Positions 55,843 through 64,000 of a DNA stretch of 64,000 nucleotides are shown here, in pieces. Source of the stretch: QHXW01 sp963768075 (GTDB lineage: Bacteria > Acidobacteriota > Terriglobia > Bryobacterales > Bryobacteraceae); assembly GCA_963768075.1 (NCBI GenBank), contig CAVYHD010000002.1, positions 248,001 through 312,000 of the forward strand, given 5' to 3'. The translations under genes were made by a program, and so were the position numbers. Position 1 is the stretch's first letter. Each line of letters opens with the position of its first letter. The notes beneath the pieces are model-generated. The model was not told the origin of the DNA. It ran no database searches and saw only the letters and a program-made list of their open reading frames with translations.

Positions 55843-56882
55843 TGCAAGTGGGCGGCGGTGAGAAGAGCCGCGCGAACATCTGTGTAGTGGGCTGCGGTTA
55901 CTGGGGTAAAAACCTCATCAGAAATTTTGCGGAGCTAGGCCGTCTTACCGGTATTTGCGATACGAACGCAGAATCGCTGGCAAAATTCACCGCGCAGTAT
56001 CCCGGCGTTAAATGTTGCAGCTCGCTGCAGATGGCCCTCGACGATCCGGAGATTGATGCGCTAGCGCTGGCGACCCCGGCGGAACAGCACCATCGCATGG
56101 CGGTAGCAGCTCTGCGGGCGGGTAAAGATGTCTTTGTGGAGAAACCGCTGGCTCTCACCGCGGAGGATGGCGCCAGCATGGTTGAGGCGGCTCAAGCCTC
56201 GGGACGCATTTTGATGGTCGGCCATCTGCTCCGCTATCATCCGGCCGTCGAAAAGATTCAGCAGATGGTGAGCGATGGTGTACTCGGGCGCATAGATTAC
56301 ATTTATTCGAACCGCCTGAGTATGGGCAAAATTCGCCAAGAAGAGAACGCACTGTGGAGTTTCGCGCCGCACGATATTTCCGTGATATTGAGCCTGGTGG
56401 GGCAGATGCCGGTACAAGTGACGGCCACGGGCGGGGCTTACCTGCAACCCAACATCGCCGACGTGACGATTTCAAACCTATTATTTGACCGCGGCACACG
56501 GTCGCACATCTTCGTGAGCTGGCTGCACCCCTATAAGGAACAGCGGCTGGTGGTGGTGGGCAGCAAACAGATGGTGGTTTTCGAAGATACGCGGCCGGAG
56601 CACAAACTGACCGTATTCGATAAGCGCATCGAGTGGAAGAACGGCGCCATACAGGCGGCCGGATCGAGCGCGGTGCCGGTGGAGTTTGCGGCCGAGGAGC
56701 CGCTACGCCGCGAGTGCCAGCACTTCATCGACTGTATTGTTCGCCGGGTAGCGCCGCTCACTCCGGGGGAGGAGGGCGTGCGAGTGCTGCGGGTGTTGGA
56801 GGCCTGCCAGAGGTCGCTTCAAATGAACGGAGAACCGGTACAGGTGAATGCGGCTGGTATACAGAAACTGGCCGCGATTTGA
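55839..56882 (+). CDS. Gfo/Idh/MocA oxidoreductase, WlbA-like
   Basis: 347 residues. ICVVGCGYWGKNLIRNFAEL (dinucleotide loop), DVFVEKPLALTAEDG (EKP motif), and LWSFAPHDISVILSLVGQMP. With the neighbouring acetyltransferase, aminotransferase and 2-epimerase this is the WlbA/BplA-type 3-dehydrogenase, which oxidises UDP-N-acetylglucosaminuronate at C-3 so that C can add the amino group. Substrate is from context. The UDP-GlcNAc 6-dehydrogenase that would supply it is not in the window. Confidence 0.8.
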   Translation: MMQVGGGEKSRANICVVGCGYWGKNLIRNFAELGRLTGICDTNAESLAKFTAQYPGVKCCSSLQMALDDPEIDALALATPAEQHHRMAVAALRAGKDVFVEKPLALTAEDGASMVEAAQASGRILMVGHLLRYHPAVEKIQQMVSDGVLGRIDYIYSNRLSMGKIRQEENALWSFAPHDISVILSLVGQMPVQVTATGGAYLQPNIADVTISNLLFDRGTRSHIFVSWLHPYKEQRLVVVGSKQMVVFEDTRPEHKLTVFDKRIEWKNGAIQAAGSSAVPVEFAAEEPLRRECQHFIDCIVRRVAPLTPGEEGVRVLRVLEACQRSLQMNGEPVQVNAAGIQKLAAI

Positions 56883-56906
56883 GGAGCGACGGTTAACGGG
56901 ACGATT

Positions 56907-57521
56907 ATGGAATCATCCAAAGATTACTTTGTCCACGAGTCGTGCTACGTGGACCCGCCGTGCGACATTGGCGCCGGCACGAAGATCTGGCACTTTTCTC
57001 ATGTCATGCGGGACTGCAAGATTGGCAGCCGCTGTAACATCGGACAGAACGTGGTGATCTCGCCGGGCGTGGTCATGGGTGAGAACGTCAAGATACAGAA
57101 CAACGTTTCTGTTTACACGGGTGTCATTCTGGAAGACGATGTTTTCTGCGGACCTTCCATGGTTTTCACCAACGTGACAAACCCGCGAAGCCACGTCACC
57201 CGCAAGCACGAATACAAGCAGACGCTGGTGCGAAAAGGCGCGTCGATGGGCGCCAACTCTACGATCGTCTGCGGCGTTACAATCGGCCGTTACGCGTTTA
57301 TTGGTGCGGGTTCCGTAGTCACGCGTGACGTCCCCGACTACGCCGTCGTTTACGGAAATCCGGCCAGACTGCGCGGGTGGATGTGCGCTTGCGGCGCGGC
57401 CCTCGATTTCTCTTCTGATCGGGAGAAGGATTCCGGTGGTTGCCGCGCGTGCGGTGCGCGTTATATTAAGGACGGAACACAGGTGCTATCGATCGAACCA
57501 GCGGAGATGGTCAAATCATGA
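56907..57521 (+). CDS. Left-handed beta-helix N-acetyltransferase, WlbB-like
   Basis: 204 residues. Hexapeptide repeats from residue 18 (CDIGAGTKIWHFSHVMRDCK, GVVMGENVKIQNNVSVYTGV, GATIV-like GVTIGRYAFIGAGSVVTRDV). WlbB acetylates the 3-amino group of UDP-GlcNAc3NA. The C-terminus has four Cys (CACGAAL, CRACGARY), a small zinc-ribbon extension. Overlaps the aminotransferase gene by 4 bp. Confidence 0.8.
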   Translation: MESSKDYFVHESCYVDPPCDIGAGTKIWHFSHVMRDCKIGSRCNIGQNVVISPGVVMGENVKIQNNVSVYTGVILEDDVFCGPSMVFTNVTNPRSHVTRKHEYKQTLVRKGASMGANSTIVCGVTIGRYAFIGAGSVVTRDVPDYAVVYGNPARLRGWMCACGAALDFSSDREKDSGGCRACGARYIKDGTQVLSIEPAEMVKS

Positions 57522-58657
57522 GTACAGTTACTGAGCGTCAAATCCCTTTACTGGACTTACGCGCCCAACACGCGAGTATTCGGGATGAGGTGATCCCGGC
57601 AATGATGCGCGTGGTGGAATCGCAAAAGTTCATTCTAGGTGAAGAGGTAGACAGACTCGAGCAAGAAATCGCGTCATACTGTGCCGCCAAATACGCAGTT
57701 GGGTGCGCATCCGGTTCGGACGCCCTGTCGCTAGCGCTAATCGCACTGGGTATTGAGTCGGGGGATGAAGTTCTTACGGTACCGTTCACCTTCTTCGCCA
57801 CGGCGGGAGCGATCAGCCGGCTCGGCGCGAAACCGGTATTTGTCGATATCGAGCCTGCGACATTCAATCTGGACATGAACCTTGTCGAAGACGTGTTGCG
57901 AACACATTCGCGAATTCGTGCCGTGATTCCGGTGCATCTGTTTGGCGCCTGCGCCGATATGGACGCGCTCAAGAGCCTGACAGGGTCTCGAGGTATCAGG
58001 ATCATCGAGGATGCGGCGCAATCCATCGGCTCCGAATACAAAGGCTCGCGTGCCGGAAGCATCGGCGACATCGGATGTCTCAGCTTCTTCCCCAGCAAAA
58101 ACCTGGGCGGCTACGGCGATGGCGGCATGGTCACTACGAATGACAAGACAACCGCTGATCACCTAAGAGCGCTGCGGATCCATGGCCGCACGGGTAAGTA
58201 CGTTCATGAGTGGATCGGGATCAATTCGCGGCTGGATGCGTTGCAAGCGGTGGTACTGCGAGTCAAATTCGGCCGGTTAGATTCGTGGACGCTACGGCGG
58301 CAGCAGAACGCCGCACTATACAGGAAGTTATTGTCCGGGGCCGGTATACCGGTCTCAGCGCCGGAGCCTGCGCCCTATCAAACCCGGCATGTGTACAATC
58401 AGTTCGTGATCCGCTGTGGCGAGCGGGACGCGTTGCAAGCGTACCTGAAAGAGCGGGGCATCGGCTCGGAAGTCTACTATCCGCTGTGCCTGCATCAGCA
58501 GAGTTGTTTCGCTTCGCTAGGTTACGGTGCAGGAGATTTTCCCGTCAGTGAGAAAGCCGCGACTGAAGTGCTCGCACTTCCGGTCAATCCAGAGGTCTCG
58601 GCTGCGGACGTCGAATACGTCTGCGAGAACATAAAATCGTTTTACGGCCGGCGATAG
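57518..58657 (+). CDS. DegT/DnrJ/EryC1/StrS aminotransferase, WlbC-like
   Basis: 379 residues. Full family: VGCASGSDALSLALIALGIE, GDEVLTVPFTFFATAGAI, IIEDAAQSIGSEYKG, PLP lysine K194 in FFPSKNLGGYGDGGM. Transfers an amino group to the 3-keto UDP-sugar made by WlbA, giving the 3-amino sugar. Intact, unlike the DegT fragment at 10985. Confidence 0.85.
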   Translation: MSTVTERQIPLLDLRAQHASIRDEVIPAMMRVVESQKFILGEEVDRLEQEIASYCAAKYAVGCASGSDALSLALIALGIESGDEVLTVPFTFFATAGAISRLGAKPVFVDIEPATFNLDMNLVEDVLRTHSRIRAVIPVHLFGACADMDALKSLTGSRGIRIIEDAAQSIGSEYKGSRAGSIGDIGCLSFFPSKNLGGYGDGGMVTTNDKTTADHLRALRIHGRTGKYVHEWIGINSRLDALQAVVLRVKFGRLDSWTLRRQQNAALYRKLLSGAGIPVSAPEPAPYQTRHVYNQFVIRCGERDALQAYLKERGIGSEVYYPLCLHQQSCFASLGYGAGDFPVSEKAATEVLALPVNPEVSAADVEYVCENIKSFYGRR

Positions 58658-58694
58658 CAGGTGAACACGATTTGGGCTGGTTCATAGACTCCGC

Positions 58695-59774
58695 ATGCGA
58701 ATTGTGTCTATTGCAGGTGCGCGCCCGCAATTCATCAAGTTGGCAGTGATCAGCCGGGCAGTCGAAACACTGGGCGACCCGGCGATCGAGCATCGCATCA
58801 TTCATACCGGCCAACACTACGACGCAGAGATGAGTGACATCTTCTTTGCAGATCTGGCAATCCGGCCGCCGGACCACCACCTGGGCGTTGGCTCCGGCGC
58901 TCACGGCGCACAAACCGGAGAAATGATGAAACGGTTAGAACCGCTACTTGCGAACGAGCTACCGGACTGCGTGCTGCTCTATGGAGATACCAATTCTACT
59001 CTGGCGGGAGCGGTGGTTGCAGCAAAACTAGGGATTAAGCTGGCGCACGTGGAAGCCGGGTTACGCAGTTACAATCGACGTATGCCGGAAGAATTGAACC
59101 GGATTGTGGCGGATCATTTGAGCGATCTTTTGCTATGCCCAACGACCGTAGCGATCGAAAATCTGCGTAAGGAAGGACTGGATGGGCGCGCCGTGCTGAC
59201 CGGGGACGTGATGTTTGACGCCGTGCTGGCGTTCCGTGCTCAGGCGGAAGACCGAGGGTTGGCGGAAGAGTGGCAGCCCGGAAAGTTCGCCTTGGCCACA
59301 GTACATAGGGCGGAGAACACTGACGATCCGGCCCGGCTGCGCCGAATTTTATCGGCTCTAGATCGAATTGCCGACACCGTCTGTCCGATTGTGTTGCCGC
59401 TGCATCCGCGAACGCGGAAGAAACTGGATCAGATGGGCTGGAACGCGCGCGCGGTCCAAATCGTGCAGCCATGTTCCTATTTTGAAATGATTCTCCTCGA
59501 GAGCCGCGCGCGATTCATCCTGACGGATTCCGGCGGCGTTCAGAAGGAAGCCTATTTCGTTAAGGTGCCTTGCATCACGATGCGGGAAGAGACGGAGTGG
59601 CCGGAAACGTTGGAGAACGGCTGCAACGTGCTGGTGGGAGCGGACTCCGAACAGATCATACAAGCGGCAGAAACAAGTGGCCGCGCTGGACCATGGACGG
59701 CTCGCTACGGTGATGGTAATGCCGGGACACGCATCCTGGAAACGCTCCGTGCCCGCATCAAGTCCTCCGTCTGA
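58695..59774 (+). CDS. Non-hydrolysing UDP-sugar 2-epimerase, WlbD-like
   Basis: 359 residues. IVSIAGARPQFIKLAVISRA, IHTGQHYDAEMSDIFFADL, LLYGDTNSTLAGAVVAAKL, AHVEAGLRSYNRRMPEELNR, VHRAENTDDPARL and LTDSGGVQKEAYFVKVPC. Last enzyme of the Wlb pathway, giving UDP-2,3-diacetamido-2,3-dideoxy-D-mannuronate. Its acceptor motif differs from that of the WecB-like enzyme at 52955, in line with a different substrate. The substrate is inferred from the neighbouring genes. Confidence 0.85.
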   Translation: MRIVSIAGARPQFIKLAVISRAVETLGDPAIEHRIIHTGQHYDAEMSDIFFADLAIRPPDHHLGVGSGAHGAQTGEMMKRLEPLLANELPDCVLLYGDTNSTLAGAVVAAKLGIKLAHVEAGLRSYNRRMPEELNRIVADHLSDLLLCPTTVAIENLRKEGLDGRAVLTGDVMFDAVLAFRAQAEDRGLAEEWQPGKFALATVHRAENTDDPARLRRILSALDRIADTVCPIVLPLHPRTRKKLDQMGWNARAVQIVQPCSYFEMILLESRARFILTDSGGVQKEAYFVKVPCITMREETEWPETLENGCNVLVGADSEQIIQAAETSGRAGPWTARYGDGNAGTRILETLRARIKSSV

Positions 59775-59780
59775 GGCCGG

Positions 59781-60932
59781 GTGGAGTTTTCGGCTTGGAT
59801 GAATAGCATGCGGCAACCGCACGTTGACCCTGGAAAAATACCGCGGCTGGTTCATATCCGGCCGAGCTTCGGGCACGGGGGAGCGGAGACTCGTGTTGCG
59901 AACATCATCAATTACACCAGCGGACTTTTTCGGCACACTATTGTCGCGCTCGACGGCAACTTCGCAGCTCTGAAACTTGTCAAGGATCCAGACGCAGTCG
60001 AGTGCTTGACCTGTTTGAACACTCGCAACCCCGCACAAATGATTTTCCGGCTGAGGGAGATACTGCGGAAAACCAATCCCAGTCTGGTGCTTACGTATAA
60101 CTGGGGCAGCATCGATGGCGCCGCAGCCGCGCAGCTGATGCGTATCCCGATTGTTCATACTGAAGATGGATTCGACGTTGACGAAGCCTCGAAACAAAAA
60201 CGCCGCCGCGTTCTTACCCGGCGCCTACTCCTGCGCAAAGTATACTGTGTTACAGCTCCCTCCGAAACACTAGCCAACATCATGCGGCATAGTTGGAGAC
60301 TTCCGCCGGAAAAGCTTCGTTGCATTCCTAATGGTGTGGACATCAACTTGTTTCGGCCATCTCCCAGAGAAGTGACCAACCGTCAGCTTGTTGTCGGCAC
60401 CGTCGGGAACCTCACGGCCGTGAAACGCCAGTCCATGCTTCTTGATGTCTGTGCGAGACTCGCCAATACGGCTGATATTCGAGTGGTGATCGCTGGGCAG
60501 GGGCCGCTCAGGCAAGAATTGGAAGAAAGGGCGCAACAACTTGGCATTGCAGACCGAGTTGAATTCCTCGGATATCAACTCGATGTAGCCAAGGTATACG
60601 GAAAAATCGATATCTTCGTTTTGACATCGGCAACGGAACAGATGCCCTTTTCGGTTCTCGAAGCAATGGCTTGCGGGCTTCCTATCGTCAGCACGGACGT
60701 GGGAGATATCAAGAAGATGGTGAGCCGTGAGAATCAGCCCCTAATTACACATGAGGGTAAGTTCGTAGATGCGCTAGCAACTTTGGTTACGGATGATAAA
60801 CTGCGCCGGCAACTTGGGCAGGACAATCGTGAGCACTGTGTTCGGGTTTATAGTCTCGATCGGATGTGCTCTGAATATGTGACTCTATACCTCGATGCAA
60901 TTGGCCGGGCAAAGGAGAGGGCAGTTTCATGA
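59781..60932 (+). CDS. Family 4 glycosyltransferase
   Basis: 383 residues; starts at GTG 59781 or the ATG at 59799. IPRLVHIRPSFGHGGAETRV, PIVHTEDGFDVDEASKQKRR, CIPNGVDINLFRP, LVVGTVGNLTAVKRQSMLLD and MPFSVLEAMACGLPIVSTDV with the E-x7-E type donor site. It resembles the glycosyltransferases of exosortase-linked glycan clusters. It starts 6 bp after the WlbD-like gene, and ends 6 bp into the converging gene. Confidence 0.85.
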   Translation: MEFSAWMNSMRQPHVDPGKIPRLVHIRPSFGHGGAETRVANIINYTSGLFRHTIVALDGNFAALKLVKDPDAVECLTCLNTRNPAQMIFRLREILRKTNPSLVLTYNWGSIDGAAAAQLMRIPIVHTEDGFDVDEASKQKRRRVLTRRLLLRKVYCVTAPSETLANIMRHSWRLPPEKLRCIPNGVDINLFRPSPREVTNRQLVVGTVGNLTAVKRQSMLLDVCARLANTADIRVVIAGQGPLRQELEERAQQLGIADRVEFLGYQLDVAKVYGKIDIFVLTSATEQMPFSVLEAMACGLPIVSTDVGDIKKMVSRENQPLITHEGKFVDALATLVTDDKLRRQLGQDNREHCVRVYSLDRMCSEYVTLYLDAIGRAKERAVS

Positions 60933-62516
60933 GCGCCATCGATGCCCTCGCCAAACTAACTCCAGTTTGGATGAGAAGCAGGGATGATACTCCAAAACGC
61001 TGCCACAAGGGCGCAGACCGGCTTTTTGAATGCCGCGTTGTGATGCAACATTATTGGGTTTAGTCTTCATGAAGATGCGCCGAATGCCGCGTTGCCTGGC
61101 TTCCTCGCATATACTTTGAATCGCAAAAGGGTAGAGACCTTTTCCTCGAAAATCAGGGAGAGTAACACAAGCCGTTATTTCGCCTTCGTCAGCCGCCAAC
61201 CTCAAGAGGCGCGGCGGCTGGAGTGCTTCGTTTTTCGCAAGAAACAGCCATGATATATGTGCCAGCTCGTTGTTGCAAAAAACCGCATATGCTCCATTGA
61301 ATCGTAAGCGGGAAAACCGTTCGATCTGTTCTTGCTGCAGCTCCTGGGACGAACTGGGCAAGTTTTGCAGTTCCTCGTCAGAGAGCTTCCGGCAGATTAC
61401 ACCGTCCAGCTTGGCCGGGCGAGCGATCTCATTGGTGGCTACGGAAAATACCATCATTCGAGACCAACGGCCTTTCAGGGAGTACAAGAACGCAGCAGGA
61501 TCGTCACGCAGCATCTGCAAGGCTGTTCCGAGCTTTTTTCTTAGAGGGCTTCCCAGGAAAAACTCGGCGGATTCCAAGTCCACACGTCGCGCCCCGAAGT
61601 GAGTTTTGAACCGCGCCAGTCCTGAATTAGGCTGGTCCGTTCCACCAAGGTTGAAGCTCCGCCGAGACTCCTGCTGCGCGGCTTTGGCGATCTCGAACCA
61701 CAGGAAATGCGACGCACCGCAATCTCTGCCTTCGACGCTGGTACCGGAAGAGTGGGCATAGACACTGTCGCCGGCCAACAGGACCAATGCTGACGATATC
61801 ACCTTGCCGTCCAACAAGGCCTGGAAAAGTTCACCGGCTGCACACCGTGTGAAAGCGACATACGAGGCGATGGCGGTTTCGGTGGGGACCTCCTCACCTC
61901 GATCGTGCCGCCGCTCCATGGAAGCTGCGATTACGCGGGCGTGTTCTTCACAGGCTTCAGGTTCCCTGGTGCGACGTAGCAGCATTCCTGCCTTCTGAGC
62001 ACGGTGAATCATCCATCTGTGATTCTTGTGAAGGCGGCTCCAAAGACCGCTGGTTTGTAGATCCAGGACGTATTCGTAGCGAGTCGTGCGCCGGATTTCA
62101 CCGCGCAATTGTGCGATTTTAGCCGAGGTGGAGGCGTAGCTGTTTGTTTGCAGCTGGGAGATTCGCTTTCTTCGGCAAAAGTCCAGAAGTCCGTTCCAGA
62201 ATATGCTGCTATCTTCGGGAAGCTGCGGCAGCGAAGGTATCTCGAGCGATCGGCTGAGCCGCCCTGACTTTAAGAAGCAGGGGCAGGCGGCGGTAATGCT
62301 GCCATCCTTACATAGCGCCAGAAGCCAGGGCGCGTATCCTAGCATCCGCCTGGCATCGATATAGGCATTTGTATAAAACGGATTGGCCGGGTCGAGGGCA
62401 GCAGCGGCGGCGCAGAGTTGTTGGGATGGATTGCCGTAAACGGCAAACTGGAGGTCCGTCCCAGCTTGACTCGAACCTACCTTAAAGGAGTCAACCCTGA
62501 GATCCGGTTGGTTCAT
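60927..62516 (-). CDS. Two-domain GNAT protein: FemAB/BioF2-type plus C-terminal GNAT
   Basis: 529 residues, longer than either single family. Residues ~30-330 are a CelD/BcsL/FemAB-like acyltransferase domain (HRWMIHRAQKAGMLLRRTRE, ALLDGKVISSALVLLAGDSV, RRSFNLGGTDQPNSGLARFK). Residues ~410-529 are a second GNAT-like domain (FCNNELAHISWLFLAKNEAL, CVTLPDFRGKGLYPFAIQSI, the acetyl-CoA loop RGKG, and GIQKAGLRPCGSVLEYHP). Probably modifies the glycan (aminoacylation or acetylation). The fusion is unusual. Convergent with the glycosyltransferase, 6 bp overlap. Confidence 0.75.
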   Translation of the reverse strand: MNQPDLRVDSFKVGSSQAGTDLQFAVYGNPSQQLCAAAAALDPANPFYTNAYIDARRMLGYAPWLLALCKDGSITAACPCFLKSGRLSRSLEIPSLPQLPEDSSIFWNGLLDFCRRKRISQLQTNSYASTSAKIAQLRGEIRRTTRYEYVLDLQTSGLWSRLHKNHRWMIHRAQKAGMLLRRTREPEACEEHARVIAASMERRHDRGEEVPTETAIASYVAFTRCAAGELFQALLDGKVISSALVLLAGDSVYAHSSGTSVEGRDCGASHFLWFEIAKAAQQESRRSFNLGGTDQPNSGLARFKTHFGARRVDLESAEFFLGSPLRKKLGTALQMLRDDPAAFLYSLKGRWSRMMVFSVATNEIARPAKLDGVICRKLSDEELQNLPSSSQELQQEQIERFSRLRFNGAYAVFCNNELAHISWLFLAKNEALQPPRLLRLAADEGEITACVTLPDFRGKGLYPFAIQSICEEARQRGIRRIFMKTKPNNVASQRGIQKAGLRPCGSVLEYHPCFSSKLELVWRGHRWRS

Positions 62517-62987
62517 ATTCCGTTGACTATCGCGCGTGCGGCGCTCTCACTTCCTTCGACTGCCGCGCCGGCAGAAAGCGCACATGCCGCCTATCACTCG
62601 TGAAGCAGGGCTTCTGAAATCTGTGGCATAACTAGAACTCTTGGCGCATTCCTCACCGCCCTATCTCAAGTTAGCCTAATTTTACCGCATCTTGGAAGTT
62701 GTGGGCAAGAAATCGAGCTGCCCACCATTATCGATATGACAGAGAGAAGTGTTCCCTTCCCTCCGCGCACAGATCGCGATTATGTCTGTCTTGTTGGCAA
62801 GCCGCCTCTGCATATTTGGAGTAACGATACAGGAACCATCCCGGACTGACGTCTACGATTTGCCGGCCATCTGAAAGGCACCCAGCGGGGTTAACTCCGT
62901 GTGGAAGCACGCGGACGTTTTGCCGGCATTGTAAGCTAAACTCGATAAGTTAGGCTTTACACTGAAGGATCGGTCGGAGGCACAGTT
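62517..62987. other. Divergent intergenic region, nothing firm
   Basis: About 470 bp between the acyltransferase and the toroid protein. No convincing ORF, RBS pair or sigma-54 element was found. It should hold the promoters for both genes. Confidence 0.4.
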
Positions 62988-64000
62988 GTGTCGATCAGAC
63001 GTCATATAGGCGCGGGACGGAGCGCCCTAGCCCAGTTTGCTGACAGGCTGAAGCGAGGGCGATGGTACCGGCCTTCCCCGGAGAATGCAGATGTCGACCT
63101 GCATTTGAAGGAGGCAGTCGAATGGATCAAACGCGCGCAGGACGCGGGAGGCGATCGGGGTGTCTCGTATGGAGCCGATTTCGGCGGGCCTTTCATGGAA
63201 AGCTATCCGGAGACGACTGGCTACATCATTCCAACGTGCGTGGAACTGGCTCAATACTATGGCGACGAATCCCTTTTGGCCCGGGCAGTTGAAATGGGTA
63301 ACTGGGAAAGCGCTGTACAAATGGAGTGCGGTGCCGTGATGGGCGGCCGCATCAACCTGAACCCTACTCCAGCAGTGTTTAATACCGGCATGGTTCTGCT
63401 TGGCTGGTCAGCACTCTACCGTAAGACCGGCAAATCCGCGTTTCTGAACTCCCTGCAACGGGCGAGCCGCTGGCTAGTCGATATGCAGGCCGCAGACGGC
63501 AATTGGACGAAGGGGAATTCACAGTTTGCCTTCCCTTCCGCGACCGTTTATAACGTAAAAGCTGCCTGGGGCTTGTGTGAGGCGGGACGCGCTATGGACA
63601 TGTCCGAGGCGGTTGCGGGCGCGGTGAAGAATGCCGACTATTGTCTCACGAAGCAATCATCCAATGGATGGTTCAGCGACTGTTGTCTTACGGATCCCAG
63701 CCAGCCACTCACCCACACACTAGCGTACTCGATGCAGGGCCTTATCGGCATCGGCGCCAACACCGACCGTCAAGATTTCATCACGGCTGCGGCGAGGACC
63801 GCGGACTCATTCATCGACCTGATCGACGAAAGAGGATTCATCCCCGGCAGAATTGGTCCGGATTTCCGCGGAACAGTGAACTGGTGCTGCCTCACCGGGA
63901 CCGCGCAGATTGCGCTGGTGTGGGGAAATCTGTATCGATTGACGGGCAAGCCGAAGTACCGGTCCGCGCTGATTGCCGCAAACAAGTACCTTACGCAGCG
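62988..64000 (+). CDS. Alpha/alpha-toroid (terpenoid-cyclase-like) protein, partial
   Basis: Starts at GTG 62988 and is open to the window edge (337 codons), so the 3' end is missing. The mature sequence is cytoplasmic-looking with no signal peptide: EAVEWIKRAQDAGGDRGVSY, ESYPETTGYIIPTCVELAQY, NTGMVLLGWSALYRKTGKSA, AADGNWTKGN and THTLAYSMQGLIGIG are repeated toroid helices. Similar proteins occur in glycan clusters and resemble alpha/alpha-toroid glycan-active enzymes such as polysaccharide lyases. Function is unknown. Confidence 0.6.
   Translation, partial: MSIRRHIGAGRSALAQFADRLKRGRWYRPSPENADVDLHLKEAVEWIKRAQDAGGDRGVSYGADFGGPFMESYPETTGYIIPTCVELAQYYGDESLLARAVEMGNWESAVQMECGAVMGGRINLNPTPAVFNTGMVLLGWSALYRKTGKSAFLNSLQRASRWLVDMQAADGNWTKGNSQFAFPSATVYNVKAAWGLCEAGRAMDMSEAVAGAVKNADYCLTKQSSNGWFSDCCLTDPSQPLTHTLAYSMQGLIGIGANTDRQDFITAAARTADSFIDLIDERGFIPGRIGPDFRGTVNWCCLTGTAQIALVWGNLYRLTGKPKYRSALIAANKYLTQ

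Overview
The window looks like a high-GC chromosomal segment of an acidobacterium, probably of the Bryobacterales/Solibacter type. This is inferred from family content: a PadR regulator overlapping an 853-residue ADOP-type permease, a DUF3500 protein, a large secreted protein with an Ig-like (He_PIG-like) end, and exopolysaccharide genes of the kind associated with XrtA/PEP-CTERM systems. No rRNA, tRNA or CRISPR array was recognised.

Layout. 1-10.8 kb is ordinary chromosome: a partial Tat-exported protein, DinB-like protein, FmdB-type zinc ribbon, penicillin acylase, an orphan polysaccharide-export permease, M23 peptidase, DUF3500 protein, and PadR plus ADOP permease. 10.8-17.6 kb holds the scar of a sugar-acid locus (half a DegT aminotransferase and the first 47 codons of an MFS transporter) beside an intact GH28-like pectinase, plus secreted proteins, a TIM-barrel isomerase, and a small Ser-rich protein whose start site lies in competing hairpins. 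17.6-21.6 kb carries a PQQ dehydrogenase, a double nitroreductase and a small protein, all broken by single-base frameshifts. An AsmA-like protein and an IS256-family element follow.

26.3-29.5 kb is a small integrative element. A tyrosine integrase sits beside the 3' end of a gmhA-like gene. A 19-bp direct repeat brackets the element, and the displaced original gene end is still visible at the far side, next to a 59-nt poly(A) run.

29.5-62.5 kb is a large surface-glycan region. A minus-strand five-gene operon with overlapping genes (HAD phosphatase, conserved unknown, PfkB kinase, ROK kinase, SIS isomerase) is followed by the broken end of a polyketide synthase (DH-ACP-TE), a polyprenyl-phosphate sugar transferase and a roughly 1260-residue secreted protein. 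A second operon (43.8-49.2 kb) encodes a nearly self-contained GDP-D-glycero-D-manno-heptose pathway, including a transaldolase-family enzyme that could supply sedoheptulose 7-phosphate. A third (54.5-60.9 kb) encodes glycosyltransferases and a WlbA/B/C/D-like set for a di-N-acetylated mannosaminuronic acid sugar. Four matches to the sigma-54 (-24/-12) promoter sit upstream of glycan genes. The window ends inside an alpha/alpha-toroid protein.

Data quality: about a dozen conserved genes carry single-base frameshifts, several in homopolymers, which looks like residual consensus error from long reads. The DegT/MFS and PKS truncations cannot be explained this way.
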